Origin: DATARH01 sp050246595
GTDB lineage: Bacteria > Pseudomonadota > Alphaproteobacteria > ATCC43930 > CGMCC-115725
Length of the DNA: 63,036 nucleotides
Direction of reading: 5' to 3'
NCBI GenBank assembly: GCA_050246595.1
Contig: JBFWVT010000026.1
Span: 1 to 63,036 of the forward strand
The notes beneath the pieces were generated by a model. The model ran no database searches. It worked only from the letters and a program-made list of their open reading frames with translations, and was not told the origin of the DNA. Every line of letters begins with the position of its first letter. The first letter of the stretch is position 1. The translations under genes and the position numbers were made by a program. This document shows positions 43,083-52,210 of this stretch, piece by piece.

Positions 43083-43220
43083 GGGCACCCTCATCCTCCC
43101 AGCGCTGCGCGCCGGGCCCCTCCCTCTCCCGCAGTGCGGGAGAGGGATTTATCCGCCGTCCATCAAAGCCCCCTCACCCCTTCCCTCCCCCCATGGGGGG
43201 AGGGAAGGGGTGAGGGGGCG
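43083..43220. repeat. Palindromic repeats including a perfect 50-bp palindrome
   Basis: Between comEC and the SDR. TCCCTCTCCCGCA/TGCGGGAGAGGGA is a 13-bp hairpin with 1-nt loop (43121-43147). At 43169-43218 two 24-bp arms are exact reverse complements around a central AT, so the whole 50 bp is a perfect palindrome. It shares the CCCCCTCACCCC core with the other repeats in the window. It lies just past the comEC stop and could act as a transcription terminator. Confidence 0.85.
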
Positions 43221-43240
43221 AGTCGCGAAACGGAGCGTTA

Positions 43241-45472
43241 TTACATCTCCCCAGACGGGTCCGCCGGCGTCGTCTCCTCCCGCGACGCATCCGGCTTGGC
43301 ACGGCGGGCGCGCTCCCGGGCCGAGACCGGCTGCGGCACCCAGGGACGATCGCCGCGGCTCAAATTCGCGCTCTCGACCGCGATGCCGTCCGGCCCGAGC
43401 CACAGTGCGAACGCGCCGTGCCGCCAGTTGTCGATCCGGTCCACGGTCGGGATCAGCGACCGGCAGGCGAACCCGGCCGGTACCTGCGCGACGATCGCAT
43501 CGACCGTGCCGCAGGCGATCGGCAGCCCGGACTCGCTCGTCACCAGCGCCACCCGACGGCCGCGGGCCGTGTAAAAGCAGCGTCCCTCGCTCGGGCATTG
43601 CAGCGCACCCCCCTCTCCCGCCCCGACCTCCGGCCAGGAACGCAGACCCGCCGCCGTCTCGCGCATCAGGAACGAGCGCGTCAGCTTTTCGGCACCAGGG
43701 GCAACATGGTAATCGCCGTCCGCCGTCCGCGCCGCCAGCAGCCGGCCGAAATCGGCGAGCACGATATCGGGCGGGGGGGTCAGCAGTATCGTGGCGAACC
43801 CGGCGGCCATTCCGGCGAGGCCCCAGACTCGCCAGCGCCCGTGCCACAGGCACAGCCACAACCCGCCGAGCACGATCAGCACCAGCCCGTACATCGGCAG
43901 GCGCGGTGTCGGCCACAGATTGCCTGGCAGCCCGGCAACCCATTGTGCGATCCAGGTTGTCGCGTCGATACCCCAGCCCATCGGCACGAGACCGATATGT
44001 TCGAGACCGAACGGCATCAGCACGCAGGCAAGCAACCCGAACGGCATGATCAACAAACCGTTGAGCGGCGCGGCGAGCACATTCGCCAGCGGCGAATAAA
44101 GCACGAGGCGGTGAAAATGGTGAATCGCGAATGGCTCGGTGCCGCATGTCGCGATCGCCGTCGTCGCCGCGACCGCGCCGACATAGCCGAGACAGCGCCA
44201 CCCCGCCGAGCCGCTGCGGAACAGGACGGCAAGCCGGGCTCCCCATTTTTCATAGGCGGCGATCAGCGCCACGACGGCGCCGAAGGACATCTGAAAGCTG
44301 ACCCCGATCAGGCTTTCGGGGTCGACGACAAGAACCAGCATCGCCGCAAGCGCGCAGATCCGCATCGAGATGCGCAGCCGGTCGATCAGCACGGCGGCGA
44401 ATACGATGCCGTTCATGACGAACGAGCGCACAGTCGGAACCGAGGCGCCCGAGATCATCAGGTACAGAAACATCACGACAAGCGCGGAGACCGCCGCGAT
44501 CTTCTTGATCGGGAAGCGCAGCGCGACCCATGGAACGAGCGCCATCGCAGCCCTCGCCGCCAGAAAAACGATGCCGCCGACCAGCGCCAGGTTCATCCCG
44601 GAGATCGCCAGCAGATGCGCCAGCCCGGAATCGCGGAACGCCTCGTTCACCTCCTCCGAGATCGCGCCGCGCTTGCCGGTGATCAGCGCCGCGGCGATGC
44701 CGCCGCTCGAACCGGGCAGCACGGACGTGATGCGGTTCGTTACGTCGTTGCGCAGGCGCAGCAGCCATTCCCGCCAGTTCCAGCCGCGCACCTCGTTCGA
44801 CTCCGCGACCAGGCGGGCCGGGCCAAAGCTGTAGCCGACCGCCCCGATGCCGGCGAAAAACAGCGCCCGCTGAAGGTCCCACCCGCCTGGCACAACCTGC
44901 GCCGGCGGCGGATACAGCCGGGCGCGCATGCCGATCCGATCGCCGGGCTGCACCGCATCGCTCTTCGGCGGGATGCGGACGCGGATGCGCTTCGGCTGCT
45001 CCTCTTGTGCCAGACCCGGCAGAGGGTCCGGGACGATTACGACCCGCCAGCCGCGATCGAGCTGATCGACATCGACGACCCGCCCGGTCAGCGCGACCGA
45101 ACCGAGCCGGCGGTCGAGCATCTTCGTGCCGTTCTGCCAAGCCGCGAACTGGATCAGCGCGAAGCCGGCGGCCACGAACGCGAGCACGATTGCAATCGCG
45201 CGCGCGACCGGGACCCGGCGCAGCGCCGCCACGAGCGCCACGGCGGCACCGGTCGCGGCGAGACCGACCCACCAGGGCGGCTCGACGGTCAGCGCGAAAT
45301 AAGCCGCGATGCCGGCGCCGAGAAAAACCGGCAGCCAATGGACCCGGCGTTCGCCTTCGGCATTCAGCGCGGCGGCAAGCGCGGCGATCGGACTGAAACG
45401 TGGGCCTTCTGCCCACGGACGTGATCCGTGGGGGCGCGGCGCGACGACAATCCCCTCGCCCGCGACCGCCAT
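43241..45472 (-). CDS. comEC: ComEC/Rec2-family DNA-uptake channel
   Basis: A 743-residue inner-membrane protein for uptake of single-stranded DNA in transformation. The N-terminal DUF4131-type region covers about 25-200 and the multi-helix Competence domain about 240-520, with the signature FRDSGLAHLLAISGMNLALVGG. In many bacteria a metallo-beta-lactamase domain follows; here the C-terminal about 200 residues lack the HxHxDH motif. GGGGGAGAGG lies before the ATG at 45472. Confidence 0.9.
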   Translation of the reverse strand: MAVAGEGIVVAPRPHGSRPWAEGPRFSPIAALAAALNAEGERRVHWLPVFLGAGIAAYFALTVEPPWWVGLAATGAAVALVAALRRVPVARAIAIVLAFVAAGFALIQFAAWQNGTKMLDRRLGSVALTGRVVDVDQLDRGWRVVIVPDPLPGLAQEEQPKRIRVRIPPKSDAVQPGDRIGMRARLYPPPAQVVPGGWDLQRALFFAGIGAVGYSFGPARLVAESNEVRGWNWREWLLRLRNDVTNRITSVLPGSSGGIAAALITGKRGAISEEVNEAFRDSGLAHLLAISGMNLALVGGIVFLAARAAMALVPWVALRFPIKKIAAVSALVVMFLYLMISGASVPTVRSFVMNGIVFAAVLIDRLRISMRICALAAMLVLVVDPESLIGVSFQMSFGAVVALIAAYEKWGARLAVLFRSGSAGWRCLGYVGAVAATTAIATCGTEPFAIHHFHRLVLYSPLANVLAAPLNGLLIMPFGLLACVLMPFGLEHIGLVPMGWGIDATTWIAQWVAGLPGNLWPTPRLPMYGLVLIVLGGLWLCLWHGRWRVWGLAGMAAGFATILLTPPPDIVLADFGRLLAARTADGDYHVAPGAEKLTRSFLMRETAAGLRSWPEVGAGEGGALQCPSEGRCFYTARGRRVALVTSESGLPIACGTVDAIVAQVPAGFACRSLIPTVDRIDNWRHGAFALWLGPDGIAVESANLSRGDRPWVPQPVSARERARRAKPDASREETTPADPSGEM

Positions 45473-45497
45473 GGCCTCTCCCCCGATTGGGGTTATG

Positions 45498-45526
45498 ATT
45501 TAGAAGGTGCAAATCACATTGTACAA
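45498..45526 (-). promoter_or_regulatory. Candidate comEC promoter
   Basis: On the minus strand TTGTAC (45526-45521), a 17-bp spacer and CTAAAT (45503-45498), about 26 bp before the comEC start. The flanking TTGTACAA is a palindrome and could also be a small operator. Moderately weak match. Confidence 0.35.
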
Positions 45527-45606
45527 GTAGAAACCATCGCGCCGCTGGACCGCGGGAACCGACGGGCCTAGCTTTGCCCGATTGAATCTGTTGGGCGGAG
45601 GCGAAA

Positions 45607-46464
45607 ATGACCGAGGCGGCACGGTTTCGCGAATTGCTGCGGCGCGACGGCATGGTCGTGGCGCCCGGCGCCTATGACTGCATCACCGCGCGGCTGATCG
45701 AACGCGCCGGCTACGACGTGGTGTACATGACCGGCGCCGGCACCGCCGCGACCTTGGGCTATCCCGATTTTGGTCTCGTTACGATGACCGAGATGGTGGA
45801 CAACGCCCGCCGCATCGCCACCGCGGTCGGCGTGCCGGTGATCGCCGACGCCGATACCGGCTACGGCAACGAGCTGAACGTCGTGCGCACGGTGCGCGAA
45901 TACGAGGCTGCCGGGGTCGCCGGCATCCATATCGAGGACCAGGGCTTTCCGAAGAAATGCGGCCATCTCGACGACAAGGAGATCGTGAAGCGGGCCGACT
46001 GGCTGGCCAAAATCCGCGCCGCCGCTGCCGCGCGCCGCTGCCGCGACTTCACCGTGATCGCGCGCACCGACGCACGCGCCGTCGCCGGGTTCGACGAGGC
46101 GATCGGGCGCGCCAACGACGCGATCGAGGCCGGCGCCGACATGGTCTTTGTCGAAGCGCCGCAGACCTTGGAAGAGGTCGCCCGCGTGCCAAAGCTGGTG
46201 CGCGGACCGTGCCTCCTGAACGTCGTTTACGGCGGGAAAACCCCGGAGATCGACCTCGCCGAGGCCGAGCGGATGGGCTACAAGCTGGCGATCGTGCCCG
46301 GCCTGCTGATCAAGAACGTGGTCGGCATCTGCGAAAAGACGCTCGCCGAACTGGCCGCGACCCGCCGCCATCCCAAGCCGGTGCGCGAGATGACGGTGCG
46401 CGAGACATTCCAGCTCTGGGGCGCCGACGAATGGGACGCGCTGCGCACGCGCTTTCGCGATTAG
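45607..46464 (+). CDS. Isocitrate lyase/PEP mutase-family enzyme
   Basis: A 285-residue TIM-barrel enzyme of the PEP mutase/2-methylisocitrate lyase family. The active-site segment KKCGH (isocitrate lyase KRCGH) is at residues 117-121, and the metal ligand motif DADTGYGN near residue 82. Members include carboxyvinyl-carboxyphosphonate phosphonomutase, oxaloacetate decarboxylase and methylisocitrate lyase; the true substrate cannot be read from these motifs. It starts 134 bp from the divergent comEC. Confidence 0.9.
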   Translation: MTEAARFRELLRRDGMVVAPGAYDCITARLIERAGYDVVYMTGAGTAATLGYPDFGLVTMTEMVDNARRIATAVGVPVIADADTGYGNELNVVRTVREYEAAGVAGIHIEDQGFPKKCGHLDDKEIVKRADWLAKIRAAAAARRCRDFTVIARTDARAVAGFDEAIGRANDAIEAGADMVFVEAPQTLEEVARVPKLVRGPCLLNVVYGGKTPEIDLAEAERMGYKLAIVPGLLIKNVVGICEKTLAELAATRRHPKPVREMTVRETFQLWGADEWDALRTRFRD

Positions 46465-46534
46465 GCCTGGGAGATCGGGGCCGTCCCACATCCTTTCTTC
46501 GCCCTGCGCAAGGGGATGCGAGGTGCACCGGATC

Positions 46535-46570
46535 GGACCGCCGGCGTCTCGCCGGCATGCCGGCCGTCCT
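46535..46570. repeat. GGACCGCCGGC-type palindromic repeat
   Basis: A 35-bp element with GGACCGCCGGC at one end and an imperfect reverse complement at the other, GCCGGCCGTCC, plus an inner CGCCGGC/GCCGGC pair. A related, longer copy lies at 56961-57008. Confidence 0.7.
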
Positions 46571-46700
46571 CTGGAACCACCTGCCTCACCCGGCCTCCTC
46601 CACCCCATGGATCAATGACGGGGCGGAGAGGGAGTTGTCGCAAGCGACGCCGGTCCCACCCATCTCTCCGCCATCCGCCTGCTTTCAGAGGAGTTCGGAC

Positions 46701-47162
46701 ATGGCAGACGCCAAGCTCGCCCCCAACCTTCCCGACTGGATGATCGAGCACGCCAACCGCTACCTGTCGAGCGGCGGCGCCGATGGGCATCTGTACAAAA
46801 TGACCCAGCCGGGCCGGCCGGAAATCACGGTCCCGTCGCTGCTGCTGACGACATCAGGCCGCAGATCGGGAGAGAAATTCATCTTCCCGCTGTTCTACGG
46901 CAATACCGGCGACGGCTATTTTGTCGTCGCCTCGAAAGGCGGCGCGCCGGCGCATCCGGGCTGGTATCGCAACCTCCTCGCCAACCCGGAAGTCGAGGTG
47001 CAGGTCGGCACCACAAAGCTCAAGGCGCGCGCCCGCACCGCGACCGGTCCGGAGCGCGCCCGGCTGTGGGAGGAGGCGCTGAAATTCTGGCCCCCCTACG
47101 CCGACTACCAGAAGAAAACCGAGCGCGAAATCCCGGTCGTCGTCCTCGACCCGATCCGCTGA
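46701..47162 (+). CDS. Deazaflavin-type nitroreductase-family oxidoreductase
   Basis: A 153-residue split-barrel protein of the family that in actinobacteria uses F420 (Ddn-like). The pattern is PGRPEITVPSLLLTTSGRRSGEKFIFPLFYGNTGDGYFVVASKGGAPAHPGWYRNLLANPEVEVQVG, followed by PPYADYQKKTEREIPVVVLDP. GAGGAG lies about 8 nt before the ATG. In alphaproteobacteria the cofactor could be F420 or FMN; this is not settled. Confidence 0.9.
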   Translation: MADAKLAPNLPDWMIEHANRYLSSGGADGHLYKMTQPGRPEITVPSLLLTTSGRRSGEKFIFPLFYGNTGDGYFVVASKGGAPAHPGWYRNLLANPEVEVQVGTTKLKARARTATGPERARLWEEALKFWPPYADYQKKTEREIPVVVLDPIR

Positions 47163-47173
47163 CCCCGCATCGT

Positions 47174-47521
47174 TCAGTCGCGCAACGGCGGGAACACGTG
47201 CTCGCCGTCGGGGCCGAGCGGCAGCGGTACAACCTCAAGCGCCTCGTCCGGCGACAGCTTGCCGTATAGATGCGGGAACAACGCCCCGCCGCGCGCGGGT
47301 TCCCAGCGCAGCCGATCGCCGAGCCGGGCGGTCTCGACCGCGACGAGCACCAGCCCTTCCTGTCCGGCGCGGTGCCGCCACGCGCGCTCGCGCAGCTGCG
47401 CGGCGGTCGAGAAATGGATGAAGCCGTCGCGCCGGTCGTCCCCAGTTCCGTCATAGCCTCCGGCGGCAAGCGCGGCGGCCCACATTTCGGCCGGGCATAT
47501 GTGATAGATGACCTCGCTCAT
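47174..47521 (-). CDS. DUF952 family protein
   Basis: A 115-residue protein with the family signature IYHICPAEMWAAALAAGGYDGTGDDRRDGFIHFSTAAQL, then LRWEPARGGALFPHLYGKLSPDEALEVVPL. It has an ADP-ribosyltransferase-like fold in known members but no established role. It converges on the deazaflavin gene with an 11-nt gap and diverges from the DinG-like gene. Confidence 0.88.
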   Translation of the reverse strand: MSEVIYHICPAEMWAAALAAGGYDGTGDDRRDGFIHFSTAAQLRERAWRHRAGQEGLVLVAVETARLGDRLRWEPARGGALFPHLYGKLSPDEALEVVPLPLGPDGEHVFPPLRD

Positions 47522-47584
47522 GCGACGAGGTTACCCTAATCGGCAATCCCGGCGAAGCCGGATGCCCGAGACGCGCGAGACCCT

Positions 47585-50347
47585 GTGTTGACGGAACCGA
47601 CCCCTGCCCGCGTGCTGATGCCGCGCGCGCCGGCGCTGGTCGCCGGGTTTCGCGAGATCATGTGGCTGTCCGCCGAGGGCGAGATCGAGGCGCTGTCGCA
47701 GGGAGAGGCGCGCGCCCGGCTCGATCCCCAGGGCGGCCATCGAGGTGGCGGCGCGACCCCGATCGTCTGCCATGCGCGGGCCGTCGCGCGGCGGCTCGAC
47801 CTCGCCGGGTTCGCGGCGCTCGACGTGCTCGAACTGTTCGCCTTTGTGCGGCCGGGGCGGTTCTGCGTCCCGACACCGCGCGGTCTCGCCGCCGCGCTCG
47901 GCCTGCCGCCGCCCCGGACAATGGCGGATGCCTGCATGGCGCTGATTGACGCCGTCCGCGCGCTGCTGCGGGAATTGCGGGAAGACGGCGATGTCGAGAG
48001 CCGCGCCCTGGCCGAGATCGCCGAGCGCGCCGGCTGGGGCTGGGGTCCGGCCGTGCTCGCCGCATTGCCGCCCGCCGAACCGGCCACTTCGCGCCGGTCA
48101 GCAGGGCTGCGCGTCTGGCAGAGCCTGGCCGAGTGGCAAGAGCGCGCCCCGCCGCCCCCGCCCGGCAACGATCCGGTTTCGCCGGACGAAGCACGGCGAC
48201 GCCTTGCTTTATTGCTCGGCTCCGGCGCCGAAGCGCGACCGCAGCAGGCCGATTACGCTGCCGCCGCCGCCGCCGCCTTCGGCCCCCGCGAGCATCCCGA
48301 CACGCCGCGCGCGGTGCTCGCCGAGGCCGGGACCGGTGTCGGGAAAACCCTCGGCTATGTCGCGCCGGCCAGCCTGTGGGCCGAAAAGAACCAGGGCGCG
48401 GTATGGCTGTCCACCTATACCCGCAACCTGCAAAGCCAGATCGACGCCGAACTCGACCGGCTCTACCCGGACCCGGCGGACAAACGTCGCCGTGTCGTGA
48501 TCCGCAAGGGGCGCGAGAACTTCCTGTGCCTGCTGAATTACGAGGACGCCGTACGCGTGTCGTCGGGGCGGGTCGGACAATCGGCGGCGATGCTGGTGCT
48601 GATCGCGCGCTGGGCGACGGCGACCGTCTCCGGCGATCTCGCCGCCGGCGACCTCCCGGGCTGGCTCATCGAGCTGATCGGGCGTCCCCGGGTCAATTCG
48701 CTGGCCGACCGACGCGGCGAGTGCATTCATTCCGCCTGCCCGCATTTCCGCCGCTGCTTTATCGAAAAGAATGTGCGCGCCGCCCGGCATGCGCGCCTCG
48801 TTGTTGCCAACCACGCCCTTGTCATGGCGCAGGCGGCGCTCGGCGGGATCGACGACGCGGCCTTGCCGACCCGCTATGTCTTTGACGAGGGCCATCACCT
48901 GCTCGATGCCGCCGATGCCGCGTTTTCGGTGCGCCTGTCCGGGCGCGAGGGGCGCGAATTGCGGCGCTGGCTGCTCGGCGCCGAAGCCGGAAGCTCGCGC
49001 GCCCGCGGTCTGCGGCACCGCATCGGCGATCTCGTCGAGACCGACGTGGAGGCCGAAGCGGCGCTGATCGAGGCGCTGGTCGCCGCCCGCATCCTGCCGG
49101 CCGATTTCTGGCACCAGCGCCTTATCGAGGACAGACCGCTGCCCGGCTTCGAGGCGTTTCTGGCGATCGCCCGGCATCAGGTTCTGGCGCGAGCCTCGGC
49201 CGGCGACGCGGCGTATCGGATCGAGGTCGAGGCGCGGCCGCCGATCGCGGGGCTGACCGATGCCGCCGCACGTCTCGCCGCCGGGTTCGACCGCCTGTCG
49301 GCGGCGCTGCGGCGTCTGGCCGAGCGCCTGCGGCGCCGGCTCGAAGACGCGGAGAACCCGCCCGACGCGCCGACGCGCCAGCGCCTCGATGCGGTCGTGC
49401 GCGGTATCGAACGCCGCGCCTTCGTACAGCTCGCCGGCTGGAGCGCGCTGTTGCGCGATCTGGGCGAGAAGCCGCGGCCGGAGACCGTCGAATGGCTGGC
49501 GATCGAGCGATCCGACGGGGCCGAGACCGATATCGCGGTCAACCGCAATTGGATCGATCCCGGAATCCCGTTCGCGGCACTTGTCGCGAAACCGGCGCAC
49601 GGATTGCTCGTCACTTCGGCGACGCTGACCGACGGCGAAGGCGAGCCGGAACTCGCCTGGCGGGCGGCCGAGGCCGCGACCGGGCTGCGGCACCTCCCGG
49701 AGAACCCGACGGCAACGCGCCTGCCCTCACCGTTCGACTATCCGGCGCAGACCCGCGTGTTTATCGTCAACGATATTCCGCGCGACGATATCGGCCAGGT
49801 CGCCGCCGCCTTTGCCGCGCTGATGCGGGCCGCCCAGGGCGGCGCGCTCGGACTGTTCACGGCGATCGCGCGGCTATGCGCCGTGCACGAGCGGATCGCG
49901 CCGGTTCTCGAAGCCGACGGGCTTCTGCTGTTGGCGCAGCATGTCGATGCGATGTCGACCGCGACGCTCGTCGATATCTTTCGCGCCGAGGAGGATTCTT
50001 GCCTGCTCGGCACCGATGCAGTGCGCGACGGGGTGGATGTTCCCGGCCGCTCGCTGCGGCTGATCGTCTTCGACCGGGTGCCGTGGCCGCGCCCCGACAT
50101 CCTGCACCGCGCCCGCAAACCGGTATTCGGCGGCGCGCAATACGACGATCGCATCACCCGCCTACGGCTGCGGCAGGCTTACGGCAGGCTGGTGCGCCGT
50201 GCCGACGATCGCGGCGTCTTTGCGATCCTCGACCGCGCCTTGCCGTCGCGCCTTTTGTCGGCGTTTCCGCCGGGCGTGCCGGTCCGGCGTCTCGGGCTGG
50301 TCGAGGCGGTTGATGAAACCGCGCGTTTCCTGGCCGGCTCGCGGTGA
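47585..50347 (+). CDS. DinG/XPD-like ATP-dependent DNA helicase
   Basis: A 920-residue superfamily 2 helicase. Residues 1-200 form an unusual N-terminal region before the helicase core. Walker A AEAGTGVGKT is at about 246-255, followed by cysteines of a likely Fe-S cluster (FLCLLNYED... and C-x5-C-x5-C in GECIHSACPHFRRCFIEK), the DEGH box in VFDEGHHLL, and the C-terminal helicase motifs VRDGVDVPGRSLRLIVFDRVPWPRPD and RLRLRQAYGRLVRRADDRG. The start is a GTG at 47585. It fits DinG or XPD-like helicases that unwind R-loops or damaged DNA. Confidence 0.9.
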   Translation: MLTEPTPARVLMPRAPALVAGFREIMWLSAEGEIEALSQGEARARLDPQGGHRGGGATPIVCHARAVARRLDLAGFAALDVLELFAFVRPGRFCVPTPRGLAAALGLPPPRTMADACMALIDAVRALLRELREDGDVESRALAEIAERAGWGWGPAVLAALPPAEPATSRRSAGLRVWQSLAEWQERAPPPPPGNDPVSPDEARRRLALLLGSGAEARPQQADYAAAAAAAFGPREHPDTPRAVLAEAGTGVGKTLGYVAPASLWAEKNQGAVWLSTYTRNLQSQIDAELDRLYPDPADKRRRVVIRKGRENFLCLLNYEDAVRVSSGRVGQSAAMLVLIARWATATVSGDLAAGDLPGWLIELIGRPRVNSLADRRGECIHSACPHFRRCFIEKNVRAARHARLVVANHALVMAQAALGGIDDAALPTRYVFDEGHHLLDAADAAFSVRLSGREGRELRRWLLGAEAGSSRARGLRHRIGDLVETDVEAEAALIEALVAARILPADFWHQRLIEDRPLPGFEAFLAIARHQVLARASAGDAAYRIEVEARPPIAGLTDAAARLAAGFDRLSAALRRLAERLRRRLEDAENPPDAPTRQRLDAVVRGIERRAFVQLAGWSALLRDLGEKPRPETVEWLAIERSDGAETDIAVNRNWIDPGIPFAALVAKPAHGLLVTSATLTDGEGEPELAWRAAEAATGLRHLPENPTATRLPSPFDYPAQTRVFIVNDIPRDDIGQVAAAFAALMRAAQGGALGLFTAIARLCAVHERIAPVLEADGLLLLAQHVDAMSTATLVDIFRAEEDSCLLGTDAVRDGVDVPGRSLRLIVFDRVPWPRPDILHRARKPVFGGAQYDDRITRLRLRQAYGRLVRRADDRGVFAILDRALPSRLLSAFPPGVPVRRLGLVEAVDETARFLAGSR

Positions 50348-50477
50348 GTGCGGCGATTGGCCGCCACCGGCGGGGTCATTGTATCGGGTGTTGACAGCAT
50401 GGGTTGACAGAGGCTGCGGGCTGCTGTTTGTGCGCCGCAGCATCACAGGCCCGCGAAGGCGAAAGAGAGGAGCGGCG

Positions 50478-50882
50478 ATGCTCGACCCCCATGGCGCGCT
50501 GATCTACACGATGGTGATCGTGTCGGCGGCGGACAGCAACATGACCGACGCCGAACTGGCGATCATCGGCGCGATCGTCGGACACCTGCCGGTATTCCGC
50601 GACTTCGACCGCGACAGCCTGCCGCGCGTGCTCGAAGCCTGCTCGCAGCTGCTGAGCCGCGAGGACGGTCTTGAGGAAGCCTTCGCCGAGATCAAACAGG
50701 TCCTGTCCGCCAATCTGCGCGAGACCGCCTATGCGCTCGCCTGCGACGTCGCGGCCGTCGACGGCGATGCGGCACAGGAGGAGTTGCGGGTCCTCGAATT
50801 GATACGGCACCGCCTCAACATCGACCGTCTGATCGCCGCCGGCATCGAACGCGGCGCACGCGCGCGGTTTCAGAGGCTGTAA
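50478..50882 (+). CDS. TerB-family tellurite-resistance/stress protein
   Basis: A 134-residue all-helical protein. The TerB pattern is seen as LIYTMVIVSAADSNMTDAELAIIGAIVGHLP and YALACDVAAVDGDAAQEELRVLELIRHRLNID, where acidic residues bind metal. GAGAGGAG precedes the ATG at 50478. Isolated TerB genes occur widely without other ter genes, as here. It follows the helicase gene by 130 bp. Confidence 0.9.
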   Translation: MLDPHGALIYTMVIVSAADSNMTDAELAIIGAIVGHLPVFRDFDRDSLPRVLEACSQLLSREDGLEEAFAEIKQVLSANLRETAYALACDVAAVDGDAAQEELRVLELIRHRLNIDRLIAAGIERGARARFQRL

Positions 50883-51052
50883 CCCGGCCGATACTTCCAA
50901 ACGAACAGGGGAACGGCGGAGAGGACGGTGCCCGTCAGGCCGCCGGGAACATGAGCGCGCGTTGAGGGGTTTGCCGCGCTCAACCCGTCCTGTCGATTGT
51001 TCAAGAGCGGAAAGTATTAAGCTCCGCCACCGTCTTCATTTAACATGGCGCG

Positions 51053-52210
51053 ATGGCAAGCGATCGGACGGCGCCGTTGCGGCGCGGCTGGACGACCGGG
51101 GCTTGCGCGGCCGCCGCAGCGCGCGCCGCGTTCGCGGCGTTGCTGACCGGCCGTTTCCCCGATCCCGTGACGATCCGCCTGCCCGGCGGACAGACGCCGC
51201 GCTTTCCGCTGGCGCTCGCCGAGCGGGCGGATGGATGCGCCAGCGCCGGCATCGTCAAGGACGCCGGCGACGACCCCGACGTGACGCACGGCGCGCTGAT
51301 CGTCGCCGAGCTGACCTGGGCGGCGTCCGGAAGCGGCATCTGCTTTCGCGCCGGCGTCGGGGTCGGCACGGTGACACGGCCCGGCCTGCCTCTCGCGGTC
51401 GGCGAACCGGCGATAAATCCGGCGCCGCGCGCGATAATCCGCGGACAGCTCGACGAGGTCGCGGAGGCGAACGGGGCGCCGCCGCCCGATGTGACCGTCA
51501 CGATCGCGATCCCGGACGGCGAGCGTCTCGCGGAAAAGACGATGAACCGGCGGCTTGGCATCATTGGCGGGTTGTCGGTGCTGGGCACGACCGGCATTGT
51601 CGTGCCGTATTCGTGCGCGTCGTGGATTCACGCGATCCATCGTGGGATCGACGTGGCCCGCGCCGCCGGACTCGGCCATATCGTGGCCGCGACCGGAACG
51701 ACATCCGAGAAGGCGGTGCAGCGCCTGTACGGTCTGCCGGAGCCGGCGCTGATCGATATGGGCGACTTTGTCGGCGGCACGCTCAAGTATCTGCGCTCGC
51801 ATCCGGTGCCGCGCCTGACCTTGGCTGGCGGGTTTGCCAAGCTGGCCAAGCTGGCCGCCGGTCATCTCGATCTGCATTCGAGCCGCAGCCGCATCGACCC
51901 GGCAATGCTCGCCGCCCTGCTGGCCGACGCCGGAGGCGCGCCGGATATGGTGGCCGCCGCCTCGCGCCGCGACAGCGCCGGCGAAATCCTCGACCTCGCC
52001 GGCCCGCTCGGCCCGTTCCTGGCCGAACACGTCGCCCGCCGGGCGCGCGAGGTCGCGCTGGCGACGCTCAGCGGCGATACCGCGATCGAGGTCGCAATCG
52101 TTGATCGCGCCGGCGCGTTTCTCGCGCGTGTCGGGGTGCTTGGCCCTGGGGTGCCTGGCCCTGGGGTGCCTGGCCCTGGGGTGCCTGGCCCCGGCGAGAT
52201 CGCCGCATGA
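51053..52210 (+). CDS. cbiD: Cobalt-precorrin-5B C1-methyltransferase
   Basis: Methylates C-1 of the corrin ring in cobalamin synthesis. 385 residues; begins with LRRGWTTGACAAAAARAA, as CbiD does, and has GIVKDAGDDPDVTHGA and GLSVLGTTGIVVPYSCASWIHAIHRGIDVARAAG. The C-terminus is not conserved: residues 363-382 are VLGPGVPGPGVPGPGVPGPG, coded by three identical 15-bp units. Its stop overlaps the cobK start by 4 nt. No cobalamin riboswitch is recognised upstream. Confidence 0.94.
   Translation: MASDRTAPLRRGWTTGACAAAAARAAFAALLTGRFPDPVTIRLPGGQTPRFPLALAERADGCASAGIVKDAGDDPDVTHGALIVAELTWAASGSGICFRAGVGVGTVTRPGLPLAVGEPAINPAPRAIIRGQLDEVAEANGAPPPDVTVTIAIPDGERLAEKTMNRRLGIIGGLSVLGTTGIVVPYSCASWIHAIHRGIDVARAAGLGHIVAATGTTSEKAVQRLYGLPEPALIDMGDFVGGTLKYLRSHPVPRLTLAGGFAKLAKLAAGHLDLHSSRSRIDPAMLAALLADAGGAPDMVAAASRRDSAGEILDLAGPLGPFLAEHVARRAREVALATLSGDTAIEVAIVDRAGAFLARVGVLGPGVPGPGVPGPGVPGPGEIAA
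52141..52192 (+). repeat. 15-bp tandem repeat in the cbiD 3' end
   Basis: TGGCCCTGGGGTGCC is present three times without gaps (52141-52185) and a fourth partial copy follows. In frame it codes for (G)PGVP units. It lies only about 15 bp before the cobK start, so copy number changes would be in frame and tolerated. Confidence 0.9.

Noticed and set aside
45515..45530. LexA box near comEC
   Set aside because: TTGTACAA is a palindrome but does not fit the alphaproteobacterial GTTC-N7-GTTC LexA site.
50883..51052. Cobalamin riboswitch before cbiD
   Set aside because: The region has GC-rich pairing potential but I cannot find the B12 box or the conserved core, so it is not supported.
52141..52192. 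CRISPR-like array
   Set aside because: The 15-bp units are directly joined with no spacers and lie in frame inside cbiD; no cas genes are present in the window.
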